NCBI RefSeq assembly: GCF_001953745.1
Contig: NZ_LWLN01000001.1
Location: forward strand, 124,001-188,000
Reading direction: 5' to 3'
Source: Natrinema saccharevitans
GTDB lineage: Archaea; Halobacteriota; Halobacteria; Halobacteriales; Natrialbaceae
Length of the DNA stretch: 64,000 nucleotides
The notes under the pieces are model-generated. The model saw only the letters and a list, made by a program, of their open reading frames with translations, was not told where the DNA came from and searched no databases. Below, piece after piece: positions 27,719-36,202 of this stretch. Numbering within the stretch: position 1 is the first letter of the stretch; every line of letters begins with the position of its first letter. The translations under genes were made by a program, and so were the position numbers.

Positions 27719-28183
27719 ATGGCCGTGATCGACGACGTCGAGGAACTCCTCGCGGAGATCGGCTTCGATCCCGAGACCAGCGTGTTGACCCACCGGCAGG
27801 CACAGGTACTCGCGTTGCGCGAGCGGGGTGTCTCGCAGGCCGACATCGCCGACGAACTCGGAACCTCGCGGGCGAACGTCTCTTCAGTCGAGTCCAGCGC
27901 CCGCGAGAACGTCGAGAAGGCCCGCGAGACGGTCGCGTTCGCGGAGGCGCTTCGCGCGCCGGTCCGGGTCCGCGTCGCCGCCGGAACGGATCTCTACGAC
28001 GTGCCCCAGATGGTCTACGACGCCTGCGACGAGGCCGGGGTCAAGGTCGACCACACCGCGCCGGACCTGATGAAGATCGTCAGCGACGCCGCGGGCTCGG
28101 CCGTCTCCGGCCGTCAGGTGTCGACGCCGCTGATCGTCGGCGTCACGTCGGAGGGGATGGTCCGCGTGCGCCATCAGGAGTGA
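27719..28183 (+). CDS. Tfx-family DNA-binding protein
   Basis: 154 residues from ATG 27719. The N-terminal helix-turn-helix (VLTHRQAQVLALRERGVSQADIADELGTSRANVSSVESSA) and the C-terminal domain (DLYDVPQMVYDACDEAGVKV, then TPLIVGVTSEGMVRVR) match Tfx, first described as a regulator near molybdenum formylmethanofuran dehydrogenase genes in Methanothermobacter. Size fits (about 145-155). The target here is unknown. The longer GTG start at 27647 adds a non-conserved segment. Confidence 0.85.
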   Translation: MAVIDDVEELLAEIGFDPETSVLTHRQAQVLALRERGVSQADIADELGTSRANVSSVESSARENVEKARETVAFAEALRAPVRVRVAAGTDLYDVPQMVYDACDEAGVKVDHTAPDLMKIVSDAAGSAVSGRQVSTPLIVGVTSEGMVRVRHQE

Positions 28184-28242
28184 CGGTGTCGTCCGCTGCC
28201 GGCTCCCCGACCCATTTGTAGGCCGCTCTCGTGTCGTCGGGT

Positions 28243-29028
28243 ATGGACTTCGATCTCGACGGCAATTCGGCACTGGTGACCGCCTCCTCGAGCGGCCTCG
28301 GCTTCGCGAGCGCGCAGGCGCTCGCCGAGGAGGGCGCGAACGTGGCGATCTGTGGCCGCGACGCCGAGCGGCTCGACGCGGCCCGCGAGCAACTCGAAGA
28401 GGCGGGAACGGGTGACGTACTCGCAGTTCAGACCGACCTCACGGACCCCGACGACGTCTCCCGGCTCGTGAGCGAAACGGTCGACGCCTTCGGCGGGCTC
28501 GACCACCTCGTCACCTCCTCGGGCGGTCCGCCGAGTACGACCTTCCGCGAGACCGACGAACAGGACTGGTACCGGGCCTACGACCTGCTGGTGATGAGCG
28601 TCGTCTGGACGCTCGAGGAGGCCTACGAGCCCCTCCTCGAGTCCGACTACGGATCGATCACCTGCATCACCTCCCGGACCGTCCGGGAGGTCGCGGACGG
28701 CCTCTTGCTGTCGAACTCGGTCCGTCGGGGCGTGATCGGCCTCGTCAAGACGGTGTCGCGGGAGTTCGCGCCCGACATCCGGGCCAACGCCGTCCTCCCG
28801 GGGACGATCGAGACGCCCCGGATCGAGGAACTCATCGAGGCCGGCGTCGATCGCGGCACCTACGACGACTACGAGCAAGGACTGGCGGCGATGGCCGACG
28901 ACATCCCGGCGGATCGCATCGGCGACCCGCGGGAACTCGGCGACGTCGTCGCCTTCCTCTCGAGCCCGCGGGCGAGTTTCGTCAACGGGGCCGAGATCCC
29001 GATCGACGGCGGATTATTGCGGAGTTGA
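28243..29028 (+). CDS. short-chain dehydrogenase/reductase family protein with altered catalytic motif
   Basis: 261 residues from ATG 28243. The cofactor loop TASSSGLG is at 13-20, CGRD (37-40) suggests NADP(H), and the tail FVNGAEIPIDGGLLRS is typical of SDRs. The usual YxxxK catalytic motif is replaced by N158-SVR-R162 after S144. A set of bacterial and archaeal SDRs with SN-x2-R at this point exists, so this is probably a subfamily trait rather than damage. Substrate unknown. Confidence 0.88.
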   Translation: MDFDLDGNSALVTASSSGLGFASAQALAEEGANVAICGRDAERLDAAREQLEEAGTGDVLAVQTDLTDPDDVSRLVSETVDAFGGLDHLVTSSGGPPSTTFRETDEQDWYRAYDLLVMSVVWTLEEAYEPLLESDYGSITCITSRTVREVADGLLLSNSVRRGVIGLVKTVSREFAPDIRANAVLPGTIETPRIEELIEAGVDRGTYDDYEQGLAAMADDIPADRIGDPRELGDVVAFLSSPRASFVNGAEIPIDGGLLRS

Positions 29029-29136
29029 GGCCGACTCGCGCGGCCGGATCGACCGATCGCCGTGCCCGGGACCCGACAGCCGGCTCCCGATTTTCCGAAT
29101 CGTAACCCTCTCGGGCCCCCTCGGGAGAGTGGGAGT

Positions 29137-30108
29137 GTGTACGGTCCGATTCGACTCGCCGGCTACCTCGCGCTGCTGGTGACGCCGGCCGCGTTGCTCC
29201 TCGGTGCCGTCCGTGCGCCGCCCGAACTCCACGTCGGCGCGGTCTGGGTGCCGCTCGGCGTCGGGCTCGCCGGGACCGTCGTCGCCGCGACGGAGCGACG
29301 GCGACTCGCGAACCTCGACGGGAGCGGGCTCGCTCGAGCGGACGCCGTCGACGCGCTCGCGGTCGCCGTCGCAGCGCTCGTCACGTACGGTTTGAGCGTT
29401 CACGCCGGCCTCGGTCCGGTCGTGGCCGCTGCCGCCGTCGGCCTGCTCGTCGGGGTCGGACTCCCCCGGATCGATGGCCCGGCCTACTGCGGGACGTTCG
29501 TCGGAATGGCCTCGCCGGCCGTCTTTCCGTCGCTCGAGTCGGTCGCGGTCGCCGGTGTGATCGCCGGCCTCGCGTTCGTCGCGACGACCGGCTCGTTCGA
29601 CGGCTTCGGCGGCAAGTACGGGACCATCGCCCTCTTCGGCTGCATCGCGACGGTCGCCGTGTTCGACGTCGACTACGCCGCCGCCAGCGCGCTCGAACCG
29701 CGACTCGCCCCGCCGGTGGTCGCCGTCGCCGTCGTCGCGGCGGTCGCGACCGTCGCGCTCCGGACCCGCGGCGAGGTCAGTTCCGTCGTCGCCTCCGCCG
29801 CGGTCGGGCTCGTCGCCGGCGTCGCCGTCCCCCCACTCTTCCCGTCGCTCGGATCGACGCTGGCCGCGGTCGCCTTCTGTGCCTCGTTCGTCGGGATGTC
29901 GGGCGACGAGCGGCTGGGGACCACGGGCCAGGTCGCGGCCGCCGGCTGCCTCTGTGGCCTCGTCTACCTCGCCGTCGCGCCGTCTCTCTCCGGGGCGGGC
30001 GGCAAACTCGGGACGACCGCATTCGCCTCCTGTCTCGCCGTCGCCGGCGCCGTGCGACTGCCCGCCGTCGTCCGCTCGAGGCTCGGACGCACCGCCTCGA
30101 GCGGGTAA
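29137..30108 (+). CDS. polytopic membrane protein, unknown function
   Basis: 323 residues from GTG 29137; GGGAG just upstream may serve as a ribosome site. About ten hydrophobic helices rich in Ala, Val and Gly run along the whole length. Two similar segments, TTGSFDGFGGKYGTIALFGC and SLSGAGGKLGTTAFASCLAV, and paired VGMASPAVFPSLESVAV / VGVAVPPLFPSLGSTLAAV, suggest an internal duplication of an approximately 150-residue unit. No catalytic motif recognised. Confidence 0.7.
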   Translation: MYGPIRLAGYLALLVTPAALLLGAVRAPPELHVGAVWVPLGVGLAGTVVAATERRRLANLDGSGLARADAVDALAVAVAALVTYGLSVHAGLGPVVAAAAVGLLVGVGLPRIDGPAYCGTFVGMASPAVFPSLESVAVAGVIAGLAFVATTGSFDGFGGKYGTIALFGCIATVAVFDVDYAAASALEPRLAPPVVAVAVVAAVATVALRTRGEVSSVVASAAVGLVAGVAVPPLFPSLGSTLAAVAFCASFVGMSGDERLGTTGQVAAAGCLCGLVYLAVAPSLSGAGGKLGTTAFASCLAVAGAVRLPAVVRSRLGRTASSG

Positions 30109-30201
30109 CGGCGACGCCGGTCCGCACCCCTGCGACCGGGTCTCGATCGGACGCGAAAAGTACTTCCAAGGGCCGCCACTCCTGACAGATAGTTAACTGC
30201 A

Positions 30202-31104
30202 ATGCCTCCGCTTCGCAACACCCTCGCGGACCTGACCGACGAACGGTTCCGAACGGCGGTCCTCCTCGGTCTCGCCTCGATCCCGTTCACCGTCGTCCTC
30301 TCGTGGGAGTCCGCGCCGACGTCGTTTTCGGGCGAAGCCGTCGTCGTCGCCGGCTTGTTCGCTGGCCTCCACTACACCGATCGTGCGGCCGGAAACGGCG
30401 ACGTCGGTCTGCTCGAGGCGGTTCGATACGGCAAACGACCGGCCGTGAGCCGTCGGGCCGGTGTAGTCGCCGGCGTCGTCGGCTCCGCGCCGGCGATCGG
30501 CTGGGAAATCGCTTCCACGGCCGAACTCGTGTGGACGCTTTCGGGCTGGCAGAAGGCGGTCGCCGTCGTCGCGCTCCCGATCGTCGTCCCGTTTCTCGTC
30601 GCGCTCTTCGGGCTCGGCGGCGGCGTCGGCGCGGCCGTCGGCGACTGGCTGGGCGGTCGGATCGACCGGAATCGAGACGGAGCCAGTTCGCGGGCGGTTC
30701 CGGACGCGGCGGCCGACGACTCCCGCTGGTGGTGGCTGATCGCCGCGTACGTCGTCGTCGCGCCGGCGGTGTTGCTGTACGTGTTCGGCGTGCGTCCGGA
30801 CAGTGATGCCGGGCTCTTGGTCGCGATTTTGTCGTTGCTCGCACTGGTTCCGTTCGCCGCTCTCGTCGTCGGTGCGCTGTTCAAGGACGCGGCCTCCCAC
30901 GGTGGGGCGGGCCGAGGCTGGATGCTCAACTACTGGACGTACCTCGGTGCGTCGCTCGGGACCTACGCGGTCGCGTACCTGGCGGCACGGGTCGTCCGGT
31001 CGACGAATCCGTCGGGGGTCGGTGCCTACGCCTTCCTGATCGCGCTCTGGATCTCGTCGGTCGTCTATCTCGATCACCGGCGTCGGTACGGAAGCGCCTC
31101 GTAA
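30202..31104 (+). CDS. polytopic membrane protein, unknown function
   Basis: 300 residues with about seven predicted helices (AVLLGLASIPFTVVLSW, AVVVAGLFAGLHYTD, VAVVALPIVVPFLVALFGLGGGVGAAVGDW, WLIAAYVVVAPAVLLYVFG and three more). The middle loop (about 150-175) is arginine and aspartate rich. It looks haloarchaeal-specific. It lies convergent to ubaA. Confidence 0.65.
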   Translation: MPPLRNTLADLTDERFRTAVLLGLASIPFTVVLSWESAPTSFSGEAVVVAGLFAGLHYTDRAAGNGDVGLLEAVRYGKRPAVSRRAGVVAGVVGSAPAIGWEIASTAELVWTLSGWQKAVAVVALPIVVPFLVALFGLGGGVGAAVGDWLGGRIDRNRDGASSRAVPDAAADDSRWWWLIAAYVVVAPAVLLYVFGVRPDSDAGLLVAILSLLALVPFAALVVGALFKDAASHGGAGRGWMLNYWTYLGASLGTYAVAYLAARVVRSTNPSGVGAYAFLIALWISSVVYLDHRRRYGSAS

Positions 31105-31139
31105 TCGGTGCCGTTTCGGGTCGATCGTCCCGCCGTCGG

Positions 31140-31976
31140 TCAGTCGGCCGAGATCTCGCAGGTCCCCTCGTAGGCCACGTCCGAGACCGACTCGATCTCG
31201 GGGTCGTCGCCACAGACGGGACAGGCCGGGTTCGGCTGGACGGGGACCTCCTCGAAGCTCATATCCATCGCGTCGTACATCAGGAGCCGGCCCTCGAGCA
31301 GTTCGCCCTTCCCGAGCAGGTACTTGACGACCTCGGTGGCCTGGATGCAGCCGACGGTCCCTGGCAGGACGCCGAGGACGCCGGTCGTCGCGCAGTCGGG
31401 GACGGTGCCGGGTTCGGGCGCTTCGGGGAAGAGACACCGGTAGCACGGCCGCGGCTCGTCGCCGCCGCGTTCGTTCGTGAAGGACGTTATCTGGCCCTCG
31501 AAGCGGTAGATCGCGCCGTGGAACAGCGGCGTCTCGGTGAGGACGCAGTGGTCGTTGAGCAGGTAGCGGGTGGCGAAGTTGTCGCTGGCGTCTAACACGA
31601 CGTCGTAGTCGGCGACGAGGTCCTCGACGGTGTCGGCCGTGACGCGGGTCTCGTGGGTCTCGACCTCGATGTCGGGGTTCAGTGCCGCGACGTAGTCGGC
31701 CGCGCTGTCGACCTTCGGTCGCCCCACGTCGTCGTCGCCGTGGACGATCTGGCGCTGCAGGTTCGAGCGCTCGACGACGTCGTCGTCGACGATTCCGAGC
31801 CGGCCGATGCCGGCCGCGGCGAGGTACTGGATCGCCGGCGACCCCAGCCCGCCGGCACCGACGACCAGCACCGACCCCTCGAGCAGCCGCCCCTGTCCCT
31901 CGGGGCCGATCTCGTCCATGATGACGTGTCTCGAGTAGCGATCGAGTTGGGTCGCGTTCAGACGCAGGTCGCTCAT
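31140..31976 (-). CDS. ubaA: E1-like SAMP-activating enzyme
   Basis: 278 residues, full length. It adenylates the C-terminal Gly-Gly of ubiquitin-like SAMP proteins for protein conjugation and for sulfur transfer to molybdopterin and tRNA. GAGGLGS (40-46) binds nucleotide, R75 and D133 are the adenylation residues, C195 in PDCATTGVLG is the catalytic cysteine, and two CX2C pairs (C178/C181, C252/C255) bind zinc. MoeB/ThiF homologues share this plan, but haloarchaea usually have a single such gene. Confidence 0.93.
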   Translation of the reverse strand: MSDLRLNATQLDRYSRHVIMDEIGPEGQGRLLEGSVLVVGAGGLGSPAIQYLAAAGIGRLGIVDDDVVERSNLQRQIVHGDDDVGRPKVDSAADYVAALNPDIEVETHETRVTADTVEDLVADYDVVLDASDNFATRYLLNDHCVLTETPLFHGAIYRFEGQITSFTNERGGDEPRPCYRCLFPEAPEPGTVPDCATTGVLGVLPGTVGCIQATEVVKYLLGKGELLEGRLLMYDAMDMSFEEVPVQPNPACPVCGDDPEIESVSDVAYEGTCEISAD

Positions 31977-32119
31977 ACGTCGTCGTAGGCTCGAGAGCGA
32001 GAAAAGTTCGCGGGTCGACTCGAGGCGGGGCGGCGGCCGGTCGAGTCGGTCGCGGCCGGTTCCGTGGTCGCGGGGCCGACGCGTGGGGTCGCGAAGGAGG
32101 CAGGATTGTCATCGACCAC

Positions 32120-32153
32120 ACGATTTAATACTGTGGCATATCTTCACACACAT
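32120..32153 (+). promoter_or_regulatory. leaderless promoter of a zinc-finger microprotein
   Basis: TTTAATA at about 32124-32131 lies about 26 bases before the ATG at 32154, so transcription should start at or next to the start codon. Confidence 0.5.
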
Positions 32154-32339
32154 ATGGCAACCTCACCCAATGACGCCGGTGACGACGTCATCGACCAATT
32201 CCTGTCCGACCGCGGTCATTCGGTCGAACGAGTAGGGTGGGAGCAGGAGTATAACAAGAAGCAGTGTCCCGACTGCGGCGGCCTTCACGAGACGTCCGCC
32301 AACTCCTGTAGCGTCTGTGGGTGGGAGCCAGCGCCGTAG
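32154..32339 (+). CDS. zinc-finger microprotein (HVO_0416-like)
   Basis: 61 residues from ATG 32154 (MATSPNDAGDDVIDQFLSDR). Two CPxCG-type knuckles, CPDCG and CSVCG, stand 15 residues apart near the C terminus (about residues 39-57) and would bind one zinc. Small CPxCG proteins are common in haloarchaea, and some affect motility or biofilm formation. The resemblance to the HVO_0416 family is from memory. Confidence 0.8.
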   Translation: MATSPNDAGDDVIDQFLSDRGHSVERVGWEQEYNKKQCPDCGGLHETSANSCSVCGWEPAP

Positions 32340-32468
32340 GTTCGGGCGCTGACTCGAGTCCGTTGCGAGCCGTACCGCCGACAGGTTCGCGATCCGTGCA
32401 TCGTTTTTATCACGCCCTATCCGACACAATTATAATGGGTCACAGCTGATAGCGTATTGAAGAGAACT

Positions 32469-32627
32469 ATGCCGGAATGCCAGAACTGCGGTGCGTTCGT
32501 CACGGAGACGTACGCCCGGGTGTTCACGCCCCGTGGCGTCGAGGATCCCCGCGTCTGTCCGGACTGCCAGGACAAGATACGCGACGGTGCCGACGTTCGA
32601 GACGCCCGTTCCCCCCGCGATCCCTGA
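32469..32627 (+). CDS. DUF7563-like zinc-ribbon microprotein
   Basis: 52 residues. ATG 32469 gives MPECQNCGAFVTETYARVF, then a CPDC knuckle and a basic/acidic tail KIRDGADVRDARSPRDP to TGA 32627. C4/C7 and C31/C34 form a CX2C pair set for one zinc. TTATAATGG at about 32431-32439 is the likely promoter, leaving a leader of several bases. It lies between another zinc microprotein and a helicase gene. Function unknown. Confidence 0.8.
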   Translation: MPECQNCGAFVTETYARVFTPRGVEDPRVCPDCQDKIRDGADVRDARSPRDP

Positions 32628-32701
32628 TCGTCGCGTCGTCGTCGGTTTCTGCCGCCGAAAACCCACGTCACTTATGGGTGTCGCGCTCCTGTACAGCTAC
32701 A

Positions 32702-34579
32702 ATGACTACGACGGACACGACGGTTACCCGCCTGTTCGGTGGTCCGGGAAGCGGCAAGACGACCGCCTTGCTGGACCACGTCGAGGAGATCCTCGAGCAG
32801 GACGGAGTCACTTTTCGGGATATTCTCGTCGTCTCGTATACGCGAGCGGCGGCTCAGGAGGTTCGCGAGCGGTTGGCCGAGCGACTCGACGAGAGTCCGC
32901 GTGCGCTGCAGGGCAACGTCTGTACGATGCACGCGAAGGCCTACGAACTACTGGATCTCTCCCGTAGCGACGTCATCGGCGAGTCCGACAAGGAGGAGTT
33001 CTGCGAGGAGTACGGCATCGAGTACGAGGACGAGTACTCCGGTGCGGGGCGACGCACCGCCCGTTCGACGACGATCGGCAACAAGGTCATCGCGACGAGC
33101 CAGTGGCTCCAGCGGACCGGCCGCGACGTCTCGGACTGGTACGATGTCCCCTTCCAGTGGGACGACGAGGAGGTCCGACTCCCGCCCGAAATCGACCCGA
33201 ACGCTCAGGAAGGAAACAAGTATACCCCGACCTGGCCCAGCGACGACGATCGAATCGACGTTCCCGAAGCGATCCGCGGCTGGCGCTCCTACAAGGGCGA
33301 GGAGGGCAAGATCGGTTTCGCGGACATGCTAGAGCGTGTCAAGCAGCGCTCCCTGCTCCCCAACGTCGACTACCTGGTCATCGACGAGTTCCAGGACATC
33401 ACCACCCTCCAGTACGACGTCTACGAGGAGTGGAAACCCCACATGAAGCAGGTGCTGATCGCCGGCGATGACGACCAGGTCGTCTACTCCTGGCAGGGTG
33501 CCGACCCCGCACTCCTGCTCGAGGAAGACGTCGACGAAGATGTCATTCTTCCGAACTCCTATCGACTCCCCTCGAACGTTCTCAACGTGGTCAACAGGGA
33601 GATCCGCCACATCGAGACCCGACAGGACAAGGACCTCAAGCCCCGCAAGGAGGGCGGCGCGGTCGAGGCCCGCACCAACGCCTCGATGCTCGATGTCGTA
33701 CGGAACATCCGCCGAACCCTCGTCGAGGGCGACGGCACCATCATGGTGCTTTTCCGGGCTCGCTACCAGATGTTCCAGTTCATCGACGAGTTCATCACCG
33801 AAGGGGTGCCCTTCACCTCGCTGACCGACCAGCGGATGTGGACCGATCGGCTCACCCAGTACGTTCGGGCGGTCGAGGCTATCGACGCCGGCGAGGACGT
33901 CACCGGCTTGCAGGCCCGCCGACTCGCCGACATGCTACAGGAGTCGGCCTTCGGCACTAACGAGCGCGACGCCCTCTTCGACGAGATCGACGAGCGTCAG
34001 GAGGAAGCCGGCGTCGACGACCTCGAGGACCTCACCATACCCGCCGACGTCGTCGAGGACCACGCGCCGTTCATGCCCGGTCCCGGCTCGGCGGCGGACA
34101 TGCTCCGGAAGGTCACCAACTTCCAGAAGAAAAGCGTCCGCTCGTACTTCGCCATCGGCGAGTACCAGGGGATGGACACCGACCGCGTCCGCGTCGGCAC
34201 GATCCACTCCGCGAAGGGTCGCGAGGCCGACCACGTCTTCGTCGGCACCGACCTCACCGAGAAGGTCGTCGAGCAGATGGTCGCCACCGTCGACGACCCC
34301 ACCGACGTCCCCGGCTGCGAGGAGTTCACCAAGACGACCTCGCCCGTGCCCGTGCTGACCGACAACGAGCGCCGCGTCTTCTACGTCGGGATGTCCCGGG
34401 CCCGCGAGCGGCTCGTCCTCCTCGAGAACCTCGTCGACGGCGCGCCGACGCTGCCGGTCGACGTCCTCCTCGAGAACGAGCTGACCGACATGACCCTCGA
34501 GGAACTCATCGAGCAGGCCCAACAGCCCGATCCCGACCGCGAGACCGACGGCCTCGAGGCCGAAGCCGAAGCGCCGTGA
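32702..34579 (+). CDS. UvrD/Rep-type superfamily 1 DNA helicase
   Basis: 625 residues from ATG 32702. Walker A GGPGSGKTT at 13-21, motif Ia VSYTRAAAQEV, motif II VDYLVIDEFQD, motif III AGDDDQVVYSWQGAD, motif IV NSYRLPSNV, motif V RVGTIHSAKGREADHVFVG and motif VI VFYVGMSRARERLVLLE are all visible, so it should be an active ATP-driven helicase of replication or repair. ACTTATGGG at about 32669-32677 suggests a leaderless transcript. The stop overlaps the GTG of the next gene (GTGA at 34576-34579). Confidence 0.93.
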   Translation: MTTTDTTVTRLFGGPGSGKTTALLDHVEEILEQDGVTFRDILVVSYTRAAAQEVRERLAERLDESPRALQGNVCTMHAKAYELLDLSRSDVIGESDKEEFCEEYGIEYEDEYSGAGRRTARSTTIGNKVIATSQWLQRTGRDVSDWYDVPFQWDDEEVRLPPEIDPNAQEGNKYTPTWPSDDDRIDVPEAIRGWRSYKGEEGKIGFADMLERVKQRSLLPNVDYLVIDEFQDITTLQYDVYEEWKPHMKQVLIAGDDDQVVYSWQGADPALLLEEDVDEDVILPNSYRLPSNVLNVVNREIRHIETRQDKDLKPRKEGGAVEARTNASMLDVVRNIRRTLVEGDGTIMVLFRARYQMFQFIDEFITEGVPFTSLTDQRMWTDRLTQYVRAVEAIDAGEDVTGLQARRLADMLQESAFGTNERDALFDEIDERQEEAGVDDLEDLTIPADVVEDHAPFMPGPGSAADMLRKVTNFQKKSVRSYFAIGEYQGMDTDRVRVGTIHSAKGREADHVFVGTDLTEKVVEQMVATVDDPTDVPGCEEFTKTTSPVPVLTDNERRVFYVGMSRARERLVLLENLVDGAPTLPVDVLLENELTDMTLEELIEQAQQPDPDRETDGLEAEAEAP

Positions 34580-35733
34580 CCGGTGGGACCGCTAACGGCG
34601 CGAGCGCCGGCGGCGATCCCGAGGACGGCATCCCGTTCGGCGACGAGCGCCGGCAACGTGCGGCCGACGTCGTCTCGGCTGCGCTGACCGACCGCTGCGC
34701 CGCCGCGTTCGTCCACGCCGGCTCCGACCGCGATCCGGGGCTTCGGTACTGCGTTCCGACGCCACCCTCGGGACCGACGGCCGTGGCCTACGACGGCACC
34801 GCCGACGAGTGGCTCGTCCGCTCGAGCGCCGACGGGATCGGCGGCCACCCCGCGGACCGGCTGGCGTCGGCGCTGGCCGACCGCGGGCTCGAGGGGACCG
34901 TTCTGACGCCGCCGCGACTCCCCCACGACGCCGCGATCTACCTCGAGCGGGCGGGGTTCGACCTCGCCTCGACGGAGGCCCTCGAGCGGGCGCGAGCGAC
35001 GAAAACGGCCGGCGAGCGCGAGCGCATCGCGTCGGCACAGCAGGCGGCTGCGACCGGGATTCGACGGGCGGCGTCGCTGTTGGCCGAGTCGGCGGTGGAC
35101 GACGGCCGGCTCGCACTGGCTGAGGGCGACGGAACCGAATCCGTACCGCTGACGGCCGCCCACTTGCGGACCGCCATCGACGAGGCGATCGTCGGCGCGG
35201 GAGGGTTTCCGGCCGGCAACACCGCGGTCGATCCCGACTCGAGTCGCAATCCCGACGAACCGCTCCGGCCCGGTGAGCCGATCGTTCTCGCGACCGCGCC
35301 CCGCGATCGGACGGGCTACTACGGCGGGCTCGTCCGGACGCTAGTCGTCGACAGCGACGGCGGCCGGGAGCGGCGGGTCCACGTCGCCGTCACGCAGTCG
35401 TTTCGCTCGGCGCGGTCGATGCTGACCGCCGGCCCGGAGTCGGTGACCGCCGTCGAAGCCGACCTCGAGGCCGAAGTTCGGTCGTTCGGCTTCGACACCG
35501 ATCGGACGGTCGCGACCGAGGTCGCCGGCGTGGGACTCGAGCCCCGCGAGCGCCCCTTCGCGGGCGGCGACGAGGTCGGTCCCGGCGCCGTGGTCCGACT
35601 CGACGTGGCCGGCGCGGTCGACTCGGACAGTCGGATCCGGATCGCCGACGTGCTGGTCGTCTCCGACGAGGGCGAGCGGCCCGAGTGGCTCGTCGCGCCG
35701 TCCCAGTCGCTGTCGCCCGCGTCGTCACTGTAG
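34576..35733 (+). CDS. M24 (Xaa-Pro aminopeptidase-like) family protein lacking the metal ligands
   Basis: 385 residues from GTG 34576. The overall order fits the creatinase/Xaa-Pro aminopeptidase fold, but positions aligned by eye with the five metal ligands are changed: the first Asp (in VLxDIG) is replaced in PIVLATAPRD, the second Asp in YYGGLVRT, the His in EVAGVGLE, and both Glu in VVRLDVAG and IRIADVLVV. It is therefore likely a non-catalytic member. It is translationally coupled to the helicase upstream. Whether they work together is unknown. Confidence 0.75.
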   Translation: MTGGTANGASAGGDPEDGIPFGDERRQRAADVVSAALTDRCAAAFVHAGSDRDPGLRYCVPTPPSGPTAVAYDGTADEWLVRSSADGIGGHPADRLASALADRGLEGTVLTPPRLPHDAAIYLERAGFDLASTEALERARATKTAGERERIASAQQAAATGIRRAASLLAESAVDDGRLALAEGDGTESVPLTAAHLRTAIDEAIVGAGGFPAGNTAVDPDSSRNPDEPLRPGEPIVLATAPRDRTGYYGGLVRTLVVDSDGGRERRVHVAVTQSFRSARSMLTAGPESVTAVEADLEAEVRSFGFDTDRTVATEVAGVGLEPRERPFAGGDEVGPGAVVRLDVAGAVDSDSRIRIADVLVVSDEGERPEWLVAPSQSLSPASSL

Positions 35734-35773
35734 GTCGAACGAGAGCAGTGGCTCACGTCGACGCTCGCCCGGC

Positions 35774-36028
35774 CTACGGCTCGTCGTCGCTCTCCGAGTC
35801 GGACTCTTTCGCGACTGTCCCCACGACCCGCTCGGCCAGTAGCTCGGGGACGTCGGTCGGCGTCGTCAGCCAGTGTTGGACGACCACGAGGCCGACGGCG
35901 AGTCCGAGCAGCGCGACGCCGAACCCCGTCTGGCCGCGAAGTACCAGCAACTCGAGTCCGGCGAGGGCCGCGGGCAAGGCGAGAACGAGCGTTCCCGCGA
36001 ATTTGATCGTCTCGATGATGCCAGCCAT
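35774..36028 (-). CDS. small two-helix membrane protein
   Basis: 84 residues with two hydrophobic segments (about 9-30 TLVLALPAALAGLELLVLRG and 33-52 GFGVALLGLAVGLVVVQHW), then an acidic C terminus ending ESDSESDDEP. The segment DVPELLAERVVGTVAK between them looks amphipathic. Probably a conserved haloarchaeal protein (a DUF7533 label comes to mind, unverified). Confidence 0.65.
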   Translation of the reverse strand: MAGIIETIKFAGTLVLALPAALAGLELLVLRGQTGFGVALLGLAVGLVVVQHWLTTPTDVPELLAERVVGTVAKESDSESDDEP

Positions 36029-36202
36029 CGATGCGAGATAGCGCGGCGACTGTCAAAAGCACGGCGACGAGGCGACGCCGCCGGTGCCGTGGTCGCTCCC
36101 CTCGAACGGTTTCGTTTGCCCGGTACATCACTGGTTATTTACTAAAAGATTGAAACCTGTCGGGGATCGAGGTGTCCGTATCGACTCCGAGCCCGAGCTA
36201 CC

